Source of the DNA: a bacterium
GTDB taxonomy: Bacteria; Zhuqueibacterota; QNDG01; JAFGCO01
Length of the DNA stretch: 44,913 nucleotides
Assembly (NCBI GenBank): GCA_016932575.1
Contig: JAFGCO010000050.1
Location: 1 to 44,913 of the forward strand
Direction of reading: 5' to 3'
Under the pieces are notes generated by a model. That model saw only the letters and a list, made by a program, of their open reading frames with translations, did no database searches and was not told where the DNA came from. Made by a program: the position numbers and the translations under genes. Shown here piece by piece: positions 33,902 to 42,997 of the stretch. Positions within the stretch are counted from its first letter, which is position 1; each line of letters opens with the position of its first letter.

Positions 33902-36304
33902 GTGCAAAACAAGCTGTTTACTCGCATCCTCCAAATTTTTTTCGGGGGAATCATTTCAATACCACTTTTTGCTTCCGTCGGATTGTATAAACATATCGAC
34001 CTGTCCGGTCACTCGATTGAAAATTGCCGAATGACAGTCGGAGATATCACAGGTGACGGTAAAATCGATTATGTGTTCAATGACGGCCGGCGCGTTCTGA
34101 AAGCCTTCGACCACAATGGATCCCTGTTATGGGAAAAATTCAATCCGGATGATCCGGGCGTGGCAGAGCCTTACCACAATTTCACCATATCCATCTATGA
34201 CATCGATCTGGATGACAAGGCAGAAGTGATCTGCTATCTTGAAATCAACGGGGAAAACGCGTTGGCGATTGTGGACGGGGCTACCGGCAATGTTCAGACA
34301 CATGCAGTGGTGCCGTATGACTCGCCGCGTGATCATGAGAAATTCGGGCTCGATAATTACTATATGCAGGATCATGTCGCCATTATCAACCTTCGGGGTC
34401 TGGACGTCCCCCAGGATATTCTGGCCATTCATGCGAGCAAATTGAAAATCGCTGCTTATGCTTATATCAACGGCAGTCTGGAACAGCAGTGGTTTTATAT
34501 CACCGATCACTGGGGTTATTCCAGCGGACACTGGGCCTTTCCGTATGATATCGATGAGGACGGACGGGATGAAATCATCGCCGGTCCTGAAATACTGGAT
34601 GAGAATGGAAACGAATTATGGGCTCTGGATATTCTGCCATTCAATCCAGATCATCCGGACTGGGGGCTCGACCATGTGGATGCTGCTTCTTGTGCGGATG
34701 TGGATCCTGATCTTCCCGGCAAGGAAATCATTTTTGTGGCAGCCACCGGTATGTGGATGACCGATGCCGACGGCAATGAACTCTGGTTCCATCCCACTAA
34801 AATCACCGATCCGGAGAACGGCTACTTTGTGGGAGAAGGGATCCAGGAAGTGTTGATCGGTAATTTTCGGCCGGATATTGTCGGGCTGGAAGCGGTGATC
34901 TATTCCGAAGATATGTATGCGGACAATACGGTCGGCATGTTTGACCGGCATGGAAATGCACTGGCATGGGACAGCCAGGTGGACGGGCCGAGACGCTGGA
35001 TTACCTGCGCCATCGATTGGGACGGGGACCGCACCCTGGATGAACTCTACTCGAGAAACGGGATTTTCGACGGGCAGTTTCAAAAATTGTCAGAATCTTT
35101 TCGTTCAAGTTACAGGCAGTCTTCAGATAATGATGAATTTCCTCCTGTGGTATGTGACGCACAGGGCGATCATCGGGAAGAAATTCTCTGGTACGATGAA
35201 GATGAGATGTTTATTATGTACAACAATGCCTCTCTGTCCGGAGATGCCAAACCCTCTCCATGGGAAAATTTGAAATACCGTCTTCGGGTCGCAAATATGA
35301 ACCATTGCAGTCCCATGTATTTTGACTGGTCGGATATGGATGAGGCTCCGGATACCACACCGCCGAATTCTCCGGTTCAGCTCAATTTAATGGAAAGCAC
35401 GGCATCCAGCCTCTCTTTGAGCTGGCAGGCTCCGCCGCCTGCCCCTGATGGTGATGTGGCGGATTGCTACTGTATTCATCGGGATGGCAGCCTTCTGACT
35501 TCAGTAACAGAAACACAGTTTACGGATGTTGATTTGGATGCGGAGACGTCTTATTTCTATGAAATCTATGCTTTGGATGAATGCGAAAATGCCTGTCTCA
35601 CGCCTGCTTCCGGAACGTATTCCACCTCAGACGGCGATGGTATTCCGCCCAACGTGCCCACTGATTTGCGAAGTCCCTATCAAACCGAGAGCGCCATTTT
35701 TCTGGAGTGGAACGCGCCAGGCCCTGCCAGTGACGGAGACGAAGCCGCCTACTATCGGATTTCCCGCAACGGATCGTATTTAAACATCGTGACCGAACTT
35801 CAGTATCTTGACCAGAATTTAAGTCCCAGCACAGCATATCAGTATGAGGTGTTTGCCCAGGACAATTCGGGAAACGTCAGTACGCAGGCAGCCACAGGTT
35901 CGTTTCAGACCTTTGATGTGCCAAAACCGAATACGATTCTGAGAGATCTCAACGCCTCTGTGCTCACCAGCACGCCGATTCGGCTGACGAACGGCATGAA
36001 AACATTGACCGTACAGGTGAGCACGACATCTGCTGTGGCTGAATTGCCGCCCCCGCTTATTCTGATGGAAAGCGACGGAACCGAATCAGAGATATTCCTT
36101 TCGGGCAATGTTCCGGGAACGCAATTTTCCGGCACATTGATCATTGATGATTCGGTTGCCCATGGCAATGCGACGTTTCAGCTGCCAGAAGGTGCGCTGG
36201 TGGATCTTGAAGGCAATTCAGGATTGAGTGATATTATTTCCGGCAGCACCGTATTTATCGATCAGATTGCACCCTCAAGACCCATGTCCCTGATGATTCG
36301 GTAA
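33902..36304 (+). CDS. secreted FG-GAP-like protein with fibronectin III domains
   Basis: 800 residues. The GTG start has GGGGG 5 nt upstream. A signal peptide spans about 1-24. Residues 35-470 carry repeated Asp-rich phrases such as VGDITGDGKIDYVFND, YDIDEDGRDEIIAGPEI and AIDWDGDRTLDELYS, typical of FG-GAP/VCBS propeller blades that bind calcium. Two fibronectin type III domains follow (about 487-575 and 582-670), with SLSLSWQAPPPAPDGD and IFLEWNAPGPASDGDEAAYYRI. A last Ig-like part (672-790) ends with the short APSRPMSLMIR. No YPNPFN sorting domain follows, so the C-terminus may be truncated or export may be different. The region 33659-33901 is non-coding. Confidence 0.75.
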   Translation: MQNKLFTRILQIFFGGIISIPLFASVGLYKHIDLSGHSIENCRMTVGDITGDGKIDYVFNDGRRVLKAFDHNGSLLWEKFNPDDPGVAEPYHNFTISIYDIDLDDKAEVICYLEINGENALAIVDGATGNVQTHAVVPYDSPRDHEKFGLDNYYMQDHVAIINLRGLDVPQDILAIHASKLKIAAYAYINGSLEQQWFYITDHWGYSSGHWAFPYDIDEDGRDEIIAGPEILDENGNELWALDILPFNPDHPDWGLDHVDAASCADVDPDLPGKEIIFVAATGMWMTDADGNELWFHPTKITDPENGYFVGEGIQEVLIGNFRPDIVGLEAVIYSEDMYADNTVGMFDRHGNALAWDSQVDGPRRWITCAIDWDGDRTLDELYSRNGIFDGQFQKLSESFRSSYRQSSDNDEFPPVVCDAQGDHREEILWYDEDEMFIMYNNASLSGDAKPSPWENLKYRLRVANMNHCSPMYFDWSDMDEAPDTTPPNSPVQLNLMESTASSLSLSWQAPPPAPDGDVADCYCIHRDGSLLTSVTETQFTDVDLDAETSYFYEIYALDECENACLTPASGTYSTSDGDGIPPNVPTDLRSPYQTESAIFLEWNAPGPASDGDEAAYYRISRNGSYLNIVTELQYLDQNLSPSTAYQYEVFAQDNSGNVSTQAATGSFQTFDVPKPNTILRDLNASVLTSTPIRLTNGMKTLTVQVSTTSAVAELPPPLILMESDGTESEIFLSGNVPGTQFSGTLIIDDSVAHGNATFQLPEGALVDLEGNSGLSDIISGSTVFIDQIAPSRPMSLMIR

Positions 36305-36367
36305 GAGTTGCCCGTCTGTCTTTTATCCAACAGATGCTTCATAATAAAAAAGCATTGAATCACGAAT

Positions 36368-36387
36368 TTCAGGGATTATTCCCTGAA
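36368..36387 (+). terminator. hairpin after FG-GAP/FnIII gene
   Basis: TTCAGGGA-TTAT-TCCCTGAA forms a perfect 8-bp stem with a 4-nt loop, 64 bp after the stop. There is no T-tract, so it may be a repeat hairpin rather than a true terminator. Confidence 0.4.
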
Positions 36388-36497
36388 TCATGTTTCGAAC
36401 AAATCAGCATCGTTTCTCATCCGACTGTAAAAATCATTTGACTTCAAAGCGGATAATTTGTACTTTATTGGCCGATTCGGATCCTATTCGTTGAATT

Positions 36498-36571
36498 GCC
36501 CCCGTAGCTCATCTGGATAGAGCAGCTGACTTCTAATCAGCAGGTAGCAGGTTCGAGTCCTGCCGGGGGTA
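36498..36571 (+). tRNA. tRNA-Arg (anticodon UCU)
   Basis: 74-nt cloverleaf. The acceptor stem GCCCCCG pairs with CGGGGGT (terminal G-U), followed by discriminator A. The D arm is GCTC...GAGC, the anticodon stem GCTGA/TCAGC encloses loop CTTCTAA with anticodon TCT at 36532-36534, and the T arm holds GGTTCGAGTCC. CCA is not encoded. It reads AGA codons. Confidence 0.95.
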
Positions 36572-36641
36572 CTCCATTGTTTTTATATTATCCCGCAATA
36601 TTTTTTGTACTGGTTTAAAAACGATCGAATCCAAATATAAA

Positions 36642-36677
36642 CCCCGGGTGTCGAGCAAAGCGAGTCCCCGGGTGTTT
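36642..36677. repeat. CCCCGGGTG palindromic repeat, copy 1
   Basis: A 36-bp unit in which CCCCGGGTGT appears at both ends, separated by CGAGCAAAGCGAGT. A copy with one difference (CGAGCGAAGCGAGT) is at 44311-44346, inside the second MITE-like element. It is imperfectly palindromic and non-coding. Confidence 0.8.
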
Positions 36678-36821
36678 GCCATGAGGAAAATTTTGTTTCC
36701 CGGATAACAAAACAATGACAGACAGATATAAAATAATCAGTGATGATTATTCTGTAATCCAGGTCGATTGTCCATTGATATAATTTAAGGTATACGAAAC
36801 AGTGTTTCTTGAACACATGTA

Positions 36822-36887
36822 TTCCAAAACAGAAGTTTTGGAACGAGGAGAAAAGTCCGTAGGCTGGATTGAACGCAGTGAAATCCA
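36822..36887. repeat. two hairpins in non-coding region after tRNA-Arg
   Basis: TTCCAAAAC-AGAA-GTTTTGGAA (36822-36843) is a perfect 9-bp stem. TGGATT...AATCCA (36865-36887) is a second, smaller stem. They lie in the non-coding stretch 36572-37171 before the decayed transposase and look like palindromic repeat units. Confidence 0.5.
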
Positions 36888-37072
36888 AGGTACAGTGTTT
36901 ATCAATGGTTCTGTCATTCATTAAGAATGTGAATAACAAATCTCTGACCCGATTTTTTATCAATGAATAAATTGATTTGCTTTTATGAAACATTTTTATT
37001 ATAATTGATTAATATCAGCATTCACTAATACGACATTTTTCGCGCTGACTCCAATGAGTGATTATCTATAAA

Positions 37073-37128
37073 CCGATCGCCCTGGATTTCACAATGCAGG
37101 GCGCAATAAATAATGGGCTTCATAGCCC
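37073..37128. repeat. REP-like hairpin CCGATCGCCCTGGATT, copy 1
   Basis: CCGATCGCCCTGGATTTCAC with its inverted half AATGCAGGGCG (one mismatch) ends at 37103. A small hairpin GGGCTTCATAGCCC follows at 37115-37128. Both parts recur together at 41964-42012 and the first part at 42996-43029. Positioned 45 bp before the Y1 transposase remnant. Confidence 0.75.
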
Positions 37129-37171
37129 TTTCTTCAGCAGTGTAAAAATCTAAAATGAAAAGATTTTAAAC

Positions 37172-37615
37172 TTACAGCGATGAAACATCCTATTATTACT
37201 CCACATGCACGATTGTGAACTGTAATACCTGTTTTTCAACAGGATGCGTATTTTCAGTTGATCATTCAAAGTCTCAAGTATTGTCAGAAAAATAAAAGCC
37301 TGTACATTCTGGGTTATATCATCATGCCAATGCATATTCATATGATAACTTCGAATCGTGAATCGATATCCCCGTCAAGCATCATGTGCGATTTTAACCA
37401 TCATACATCCACACAGATAATACAATTACTAGAAAAAAAAATACAAGCTTTCTGAATATTTTTAAAAAAGCAGCAGAAAATAAGTTAAAAAAGCAATCCA
37501 TTAAAATATGGCAGGATGAATTTCATCCAATAGCACCTAAATCAGAGAAACGGTTTCAACAGAAACAGAATTATTTATATTATAATCCTTTTTATAACAA
37601 AAGGTTAGTAAGATT
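37172..37615 (+). pseudogene. REP-associated Y1 (IS200-like) transposase, decayed
   Basis: Joining three frames gives a Y1/HUH transposase of the REP-associated type. The first reads ETSYYYSTCTIVN. After a frameshift near 37223 comes PVFQQDAYFQLIIQSLKYCQ and LYILGYIIMPMHIHMITSNR, where HIH is the metal-binding HUH motif. A second break near 37455 leads to NIFKKAAENKLKKQ, IKIWQDEFHPIAPKSEKRF and QQKQNYLYYNPFYNKRLV, which align with the conserved family end (WQDEFHP, NNPVRKGLV). It has no intact start, so it is inactive. The family's intact members mobilise REP hairpins, and REP-like hairpins flank this copy. Confidence 0.8.
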
Positions 37616-37780
37616 TTTGGCTTTGCTCGAAATGACATATATTTTGAATATATTATTGTTGTCGCACAGTCTCAGACATTGTGAACGAGAAAAAATCTGA
37701 CGACTTAAATGCCATTTGCTGTTTATATAAACTTATATTCTTGATTTAACTTCATTCATCCAAAACTTAAGGAGTTAGAT
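37616..37780. other. non-coding stretch with partial inverted-repeat end
   Basis: GCACAGTCTC at about 37674-37683 matches 8-9 bases of the right end of the element at 2858-2872 and is likewise followed, some 15 bases on, by GAACGAGAAA. It could be a solo end or an older copy. AAGGAG for the next gene lies at the right edge. Confidence 0.4.
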
Positions 37781-39694
37781 ATGGAAAAGCGTTATGGCTT
37801 AAGAATGTTGGTGCTCGTCATACTCTTGATGGGTGCTGCCCGAATGGATGCCCAGGTACCCCAGCTCATGAATTATCAGGGGTACCTGATGGACTCAGGG
37901 GAGAATCCAGTGAACGGTGATCTGCCGATGGTGTTCATGATCTATGGTGTCGCTGAAGACGGAACGGCATTGTGGTCGGAAACGCACGAAAGCGTAACGG
38001 TGACGGATGGATATTTTACCGTGCTTTTGGGTTCGGAAACACCGATTCCAAAGTCTGTTTTTAACGGAGAAGATTGCTACCTCGGTATCACTGTAGGAAG
38101 CGATGCGGAGATGACACCAAGGAAGCGTCTGGTGAGTGTGGGATACGCGTTTCGAGCGGGAGAAGCGGACAGCCTGGGCGGATTCGGTGCGGCCAATTAC
38201 GTGCGGAGTTTGGACGGTGTGCTTCCAGAAGATGGGGATATCGACCTTGTGGCAGGAAGTAACGTATCGATCACGCCGGATACAGCGAATCACAAAATCA
38301 CGATTTCAGCCACCCCTGGCGGACAAGGGGGCGACATCACTTCCGTGGTTGCCGGAGAGGGTCTGGCAGGAGGCAACGATGCCGGTGATGCCACGCTGGA
38401 TGTGACAGTAGGCAGCGGCCTTCAGATTACTTCCGATACAGTTAAACTCGATCAGACGTACACGGACGGCTTATACGTGAACGAGGGCCAGTCGAACAGC
38501 GTGACAACTGGCATGATCACACCGAATGTGGTGAGCAGCATTGATGGTGTTTCCAACGACGGGGGGAATGTGGATCTCGTGGCAGGAAGCAATGTGACGA
38601 TCACGCCTAATGATGGTGCCAACACGATCACGATTTCAGCCTCAGGCGGAGGAAGTGGCGACATTACAGCCGTCAATGCGGGCACCGGCCTGGATGGAGG
38701 CGGCCCATCGGGGAATGTAACACTGGGTGTGGAAGTGCCTCTTCATCTTTCCAGCTCATCAGATCAGGTCATTCAAGGGACTCACACCAGCAGCGGCAAC
38801 TACGGTTATCTTGGCCATAACAGCTACGGCGTATGTGGCTACAGCTTCAGCAACTGCGGTGTGTTTGGAAGGCGCGGTACAGGCCCCTATGGCTCGCTTG
38901 GCAGCAAGGACCAAGGTGTTTACGGTGCACATCCCAGCAGCGGCAACTACGGTACGCTTGGCAGCGAAGGCGCAGGTGCGTATGGCTCCAGCGACAGCGG
39001 TATCGGTGTGAATGGCACCAGCGTCAGTGGTACGGGTGTGTATGGATACAGCGCCACACATAAAGGTGTAAATGGCAACAGCAACAGCGGCTACGGTGTG
39101 TATGGATACAGCCTCAATGGTATGGGTGTATATGGTTACGGCGGAGATAGAGCTGCATATTTTGACGGGAGAGTCAGTATTCATGGCACTTTATGGAAAT
39201 CGGCTGGATACTTTAAGATTGACCATCCTTTGGATCCTGCCAATCAATACCTGCAGCACTCGTTTGTGGAATCACCAGATATGATGAATGTGTACAATGG
39301 GAATGTCTTACTCGATGCCGGCGGTGAGGCTGTTGTCGAGCTGCCCGCGTGGTTTGAAGCACTGAACCGGGATTTTCGGTATCAGGTAACCTGCATCGGC
39401 GGTTTTGCTCCCGTCTATATTGCCGAAAAGATATCAGGCAACTGTTTTAAGATTGCCGGTGGACAGCCTGGAATGGAAATTTCATGGCAGGTCACGGGCA
39501 TTCGCCAGGATGCGTATGCCAATGCCCATCCTATTCAGATAGAGGTTGAAAAAGAAGGTAATGAGCGGGGCAAGTATATTCATCCGGAAGAACATGGGGT
39601 CTCTGAAATGCTTGGCATAACCTACGAAAAAAGGATGATAATTGAAGAAGAACTACGCCGAATGGAAGACGAACATCAAAGACTGAAACAATAG
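37781..39694 (+). CDS. tail-fibre-like secreted repeat protein
   Basis: 637 residues. Signal peptide 1-24, then a head domain (25-125) starting VPQLMNYQGYLMDSGENPVNG and ending MTPRKRLVSVGYAFRAGEADS, a module common at the front of FCB surface proteins. A stalk (130-320) has two repeats of DLVAGSNV[ST]ITP and GDIT[AS]V..G.GL.GG, phrases also seen in phage tail-fibre proteins. Residues 325-455 are YG-rich repeats on the theme GVYGYS/GVNGNS. A compact C-terminal domain (HPLDPANQYLQHSFVESPDMMNVYNG onward) and a coiled-coil end follow. AAGGAG lies 7 nt upstream. Likely a surface fibre or adhesin. First of a three-gene operon. No sorting domain of the YPNPFN type. Confidence 0.7.
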   Translation: MEKRYGLRMLVLVILLMGAARMDAQVPQLMNYQGYLMDSGENPVNGDLPMVFMIYGVAEDGTALWSETHESVTVTDGYFTVLLGSETPIPKSVFNGEDCYLGITVGSDAEMTPRKRLVSVGYAFRAGEADSLGGFGAANYVRSLDGVLPEDGDIDLVAGSNVSITPDTANHKITISATPGGQGGDITSVVAGEGLAGGNDAGDATLDVTVGSGLQITSDTVKLDQTYTDGLYVNEGQSNSVTTGMITPNVVSSIDGVSNDGGNVDLVAGSNVTITPNDGANTITISASGGGSGDITAVNAGTGLDGGGPSGNVTLGVEVPLHLSSSSDQVIQGTHTSSGNYGYLGHNSYGVCGYSFSNCGVFGRRGTGPYGSLGSKDQGVYGAHPSSGNYGTLGSEGAGAYGSSDSGIGVNGTSVSGTGVYGYSATHKGVNGNSNSGYGVYGYSLNGMGVYGYGGDRAAYFDGRVSIHGTLWKSAGYFKIDHPLDPANQYLQHSFVESPDMMNVYNGNVLLDAGGEAVVELPAWFEALNRDFRYQVTCIGGFAPVYIAEKISGNCFKIAGGQPGMEISWQVTGIRQDAYANAHPIQIEVEKEGNERGKYIHPEEHGVSEMLGITYEKRMIIEEELRRMEDEHQRLKQ

Positions 39695-39707
39695 GAGGAA
39701 AAAAATC

Positions 39708-41195
39708 ATGTGTGGTAATAAGGTTATTAAAACCATCCTGTTTTTCCTTCTGTTTTTACCGTTGATGAGCGGTGAGACGGCGTTTGCCCAGTCCAGCGCA
39801 AACTACACCCTGTCGCGATCGGTTGTCGATGCAGGGGGAAATGTTTCCCAATCTGCCAGCTATGGTGTTCTGGACGTCTCGGGCCAGCCGTCGCCGGTGG
39901 GGGAGTGCACGGATTCGAACTACTGCCTGCATTCCGGGTTCCTGGGGGGTATCTTTACCACCGAGGCTTCGAGTTTCTGGACCAAGCAGTTATCCGGCAC
40001 CCCCTCGAGTCTGTACTGCATCGATGCGGTCTCCGAACAGATCGGCTGGGCAAGCGGGGGTAACCGCACCATTCTTAAAACAACGGACGGCGGAGTGACG
40101 TGGCAGGATGCGAGCGGAAATATCGATGATTTGTTCTATGGTTCCATCGACGGGCTGGATGAAAACACAGCCCTGGTAACCGGCTACACCAATGCAGCCG
40201 GTCATTCCACCATTTTCAAGACGGATAACGGCGGCACCTCCTGGACCACAGTCTTTGAACCGCCGGGGTATATCAACCACATTATCATGTTCGATGCATT
40301 GAACGGAAGAGCCTGCGGGGATCCGGTCGATGATGTGTGGATGGTTTACGAGACCTCCGATGGAGGGGAGTCCTGGACGCAGATGGCCAATTGTCCTTCG
40401 GCAGAAGCCGGGGCGTACGGATTATTCAACGATGTGAACTGGTATGAGCCCACGGGCTGCTGGTTCGGTACCGGCAGAACCGACCCACCGAAAGTGTACC
40501 ATACAGACAACGGCGGGGCCACCTGGATCCCTGTATCGGTACCCGATCTCAGCCAGGTCTCCTGTATTGCCTTCAATACCTCCGGAGAAGGTCTGGCCGG
40601 TTCCGGTGATGAGGGGGTGCTGATCCGAACGGTGGATAACGGTAACCACTGGGAGCCGGTCACTCCCCCAGCCGCCGGGACCATTCATTATCTGGCCTAT
40701 TTTGACAGCAGATTCTGGACACTCATTAACGGAGAGATCTATTCCAACCCGGATCTTGACGGTGATTGGCGCCATGAGACATCGGCTTCGTCCAATCTGC
40801 ACTGCCTTTCCCTGACAGGTTCCAACAGCACCCTGTCCGGCTGGGTTGTTGGCAATGACGGGATCATCATCCGGTATGGAACCGAATCACCGCAAGGCAT
40901 CAATCCTGAATCAGACCTGATGGCCATTCCGTCTGAATTCCACCTTTTTCAGAATTATCCAAATCCATTTAATGCAGTAACCACCCTGCGGTTTACACTG
41001 GACAGACCGGGCTCAACGACATTGTCAGTCTTCAATCTTCATGGTCAGCTTGTTGAGACGATTATAGACCAAACCAGAAGCGCAGGACCGCACAACGTAC
41101 AGTGGAATGCAGGCCGCCTGGCAAGTGGTATCTATCTGGTGCAATTAAAATCCAATAATCGGAAGGAAATTAAAAAAATCATTATCCAAAAATGA
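39708..41195 (+). CDS. BNR/YCF48-like propeller with T9SS sorting domain
   Basis: 495 residues with a signal peptide (ending AFAQ). Residues 29-85 (SANYTLSRSVVDAGGNVSQSASYGVLDVSGQPSPVG ... SGFLGG) are an N-terminal module seen in many FCB secreted proteins. Residues 90-395 form a propeller with Asp-box-like repeats such as ILKTTDGGVTWQD, IFKTDNGGTSWTT, VYETSDGGESWTQ and VYHTDNGGATWIP, similar to YCF48/sortilin folds. From about 412 a type A sorting domain begins LFQNYPNPFNAVTTLRFTL and ends KKIIIQK. Exported by type IX secretion. It starts 13 bp after the tail-fibre-like gene with GGAGG before its ATG. Confidence 0.85.
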   Translation: MCGNKVIKTILFFLLFLPLMSGETAFAQSSANYTLSRSVVDAGGNVSQSASYGVLDVSGQPSPVGECTDSNYCLHSGFLGGIFTTEASSFWTKQLSGTPSSLYCIDAVSEQIGWASGGNRTILKTTDGGVTWQDASGNIDDLFYGSIDGLDENTALVTGYTNAAGHSTIFKTDNGGTSWTTVFEPPGYINHIIMFDALNGRACGDPVDDVWMVYETSDGGESWTQMANCPSAEAGAYGLFNDVNWYEPTGCWFGTGRTDPPKVYHTDNGGATWIPVSVPDLSQVSCIAFNTSGEGLAGSGDEGVLIRTVDNGNHWEPVTPPAAGTIHYLAYFDSRFWTLINGEIYSNPDLDGDWRHETSASSNLHCLSLTGSNSTLSGWVVGNDGIIIRYGTESPQGINPESDLMAIPSEFHLFQNYPNPFNAVTTLRFTLDRPGSTTLSVFNLHGQLVETIIDQTRSAGPHNVQWNAGRLASGIYLVQLKSNNRKEIKKIIIQK

Positions 41196-41213
41196 TAACA
41201 AGGAGGCTTTACA

Positions 41214-41795
41214 ATGACTCACGTCAAACACCCTTTGGTGATCATCATGATTATTCTTGTGGTCTGTTTTATTTCTTCAGATCCTATACGGGCGCAGGAA
41301 AATGTTTTTGGTCTTGACATCGGAATCGTTTTCAGCGGTGAAGACCTCATCTACCTCGACGATCCAATCGATACGTGGGTGGATCGCGAAAGTGGTCCTA
41401 TTTTGAGTGGGCAGTATTACAGGAAACTTTCCCCAACGTTCATGGTTGGGGGCTACGCAGAGTACGAAGCCTTGAATACTGAAGGCGACGACGGCTCACG
41501 CATCGGTTTTGGATTGACCTATATCGGTCGTTATCCTGGCGATCTCTCCAATGGGCTGGGTTTCGAACTCGGAGGTACACTTGGCTTCACATTTGCCAAT
41601 CTGGGGGATTTGGATTCCCAGTCCGGAATAGACTTCGGGATATTACTGGGTCCTGTCATGCAAATAAGTCCGAATATGCAGCTGGCGATCCATTTGAATG
41701 CTTTATATGGCTGGTACAGCGGAGGAGACGTTCCGGAAGGAGTACAGAACAACCGGCCGCCTGCTTTGAAACTGCAAATTTACCGGTCCTTTTGA
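41214..41795 (+). CDS. outer-membrane beta-barrel-like protein
   Basis: 193 residues with a signal peptide (ending IRAQ). The mature part alternates strand and turn (FGLDIGIVFSG, FMVGGYAEYEAL, RIGFGLTYIGRYPG, GFELGGTLGFTFANLG, MQLAIHLNALYGWY) and ends in a terminal Phe (LKLQIYRSF), features of small outer-membrane barrels recognised by BamA. AAGGAGG precedes the ATG. Third gene of the operon that starts at 37781; it may anchor or assist the two secreted partners. Confidence 0.65.
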   Translation: MTHVKHPLVIIMIILVVCFISSDPIRAQENVFGLDIGIVFSGEDLIYLDDPIDTWVDRESGPILSGQYYRKLSPTFMVGGYAEYEALNTEGDDGSRIGFGLTYIGRYPGDLSNGLGFELGGTLGFTFANLGDLDSQSGIDFGILLGPVMQISPNMQLAIHLNALYGWYSGGDVPEGVQNNRPPALKLQIYRSF

Positions 41796-41963
41796 TTGCC
41801 CGGCAACTGGTCCCATGGCTTTTTCCAAGTAAGTTTGAGCGGGAGGCCTGATTGAAACAGCATTCATCAGATGATGTATGGCATGGTATCCCGAATGAAA
41901 AAATCGGTACAGGCTCCCAATCAAGTTGAGGACAGGCTTTGTCCCATGCGTGCACAGCTTTAT

Positions 41964-42040
41964 CCGATCGTCCTGGATTTCACAATCCAGGGCGAAAGGG
42001 GCTTCATATCCCTCCTGATCTTCCCGGGTATCTTACCCGG
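41964..42040. repeat. REP-like hairpin copy 2 plus extra stem-loop
   Basis: CCGATCGTCCTGGATTTCAC / AATCCAGGGCG (41964-41994) and GGGGCTTCATATCCCT (41997-42012) repeat the unit seen at 37073-37128. CCGGGTA-TCT-TACCCGG (42024-42040) is an added perfect stem. All lie in the non-coding region 41796-42354, where they may also end transcription of the preceding operon. Confidence 0.75.
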
Positions 42041-42227
42041 AACGCAAACTGGGGGGATTCATAACCCACAAAACATAAGAATAACATGATGACAAGATAT
42101 AGAATATTTAAAGATGACACTTTATATTGATGTGCCATTTCTAATGAAATGATTTTATAGCAGTTTTAAGTGTTATTTTATTCTTACATTGATCCTGTAG
42201 AATTACGTTGGTATGGGACAAGTCACA

Positions 42228-42236
42228 TGCCACACG
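42228..42236 (-). repeat. CGTGTGGCA repeat copy, inverted
   Basis: TGCCACACG is the reverse complement of the nonamer found at 148, 232 and 2712. It lies within the non-coding region before the gene at 42355; no terminal inverted repeat is attached here. Confidence 0.4.
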
Positions 42237-42354
42237 CTTAAAGGAAATTTGGAAAAATATCGAGCACCCGGCGTTCAGACAAACGTTATTTGGCGTGGGA
42301 TGTATTAATAACAATATATTCAAATAATTTTTAATCAATAAATTGGAGATGATT

Positions 42355-42912
42355 ATGAAAAAATGTATTATTATTTTTATTTCTATTTTACAAGCTGCTG
42401 TTTTATATAGTCAGTCTGATCCGTTATTAAAAAAAAATGATAATACATTTTTATCCACAAAAAAAAGTGGATTATCAATTGCTCTCTCCACCGATTTTTT
42501 ATTTTTCGGGCCGGTGATTTCAGGTGAAATGTTTTTCCCAATAGGGAAAGGAACAAAAGCGATAGGGCTTTTTGCAGGGTATCGTTATATTAGGGGAGGT
42601 TGCGCAGCAAGAAGTTTATTATCTTGGTTACAAAGTTCATCGTATACAGTACCCATAAGTTTTAGATTTTATAATAAAACTGGGATTTGGTGGGGACCTT
42701 GGGTTGAGTTTGGTAAATGTGAATATTCTAGAGTTAAAGATGATCGGGTATTAGTAAGGGGTATTGAGGGTGGATCAAAACATATTTATAAAAATGGTGC
42801 AACATTAGAGTCAACAATTATGTTTGGACATTCAAAGCTTGAAGGCGGATTTCAGGAAACTGCCTTTTGGGTTCCGCTTTATATAACATTTCGGATTGGA
42901 GTAACAATTTAA
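42355..42912 (+). CDS. outer-membrane-type protein of unknown function
   Basis: 185 residues with a signal peptide (CIIIFISILQAAVLYSQ). Strand-turn sequences (GLSIALSTDFLFFGPVISGEMFF, AIGLFAGYRYIRGG, VPISFRFYNKTGIWWGPWVEFG, LYITFRIGVTI) suggest a small beta-barrel. I chose ATG 42355, which has GGAG 6 nt upstream, over the TTG/ATG codons just before. The gene is AT-rich and has poly-A runs unlike the GC-richer genes on either side, a sign of different origin. No family recognised. Confidence 0.6.
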   Translation: MKKCIIIFISILQAAVLYSQSDPLLKKNDNTFLSTKKSGLSIALSTDFLFFGPVISGEMFFPIGKGTKAIGLFAGYRYIRGGCAARSLLSWLQSSSYTVPISFRFYNKTGIWWGPWVEFGKCEYSRVKDDRVLVRGIEGGSKHIYKNGATLESTIMFGHSKLEGGFQETAFWVPLYITFRIGVTI

Positions 42913-42997
42913 AAAACCAATCTTGAAAGAACTCACTGTCAAACAAAATATGTGTGAAAAAAATCTTATAAAATGATTGTTGTACAGGCTTAAATCC

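Noticed and set aside
36572-37171. Integrative element attached at tRNA-Arg
   Set aside because: No integrase gene and no repeat of the tRNA 3' end was found downstream within the window.
38820-39140. Diversity-generating retroelement target in the fibre-like gene
   Set aside because: No reverse transcriptase and no template repeat with adenine-specific changes anywhere in the window.
38727-39184. Long open frames in other frames across the GVYGYS repeats of the fibre gene
   Set aside because: They come from the repetitive, GC-biased repeat DNA; compositions (Trp/Arg-rich or Ala/Thr-rich) are unlike proteins, and they lie fully within a well-supported gene.
42280-42300. Integron attC-like bases (GCGTTCAGACAAACGTTA region)
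   Set aside because: No paired R'/R'' core sites, no integrase and no cassette arrangement.
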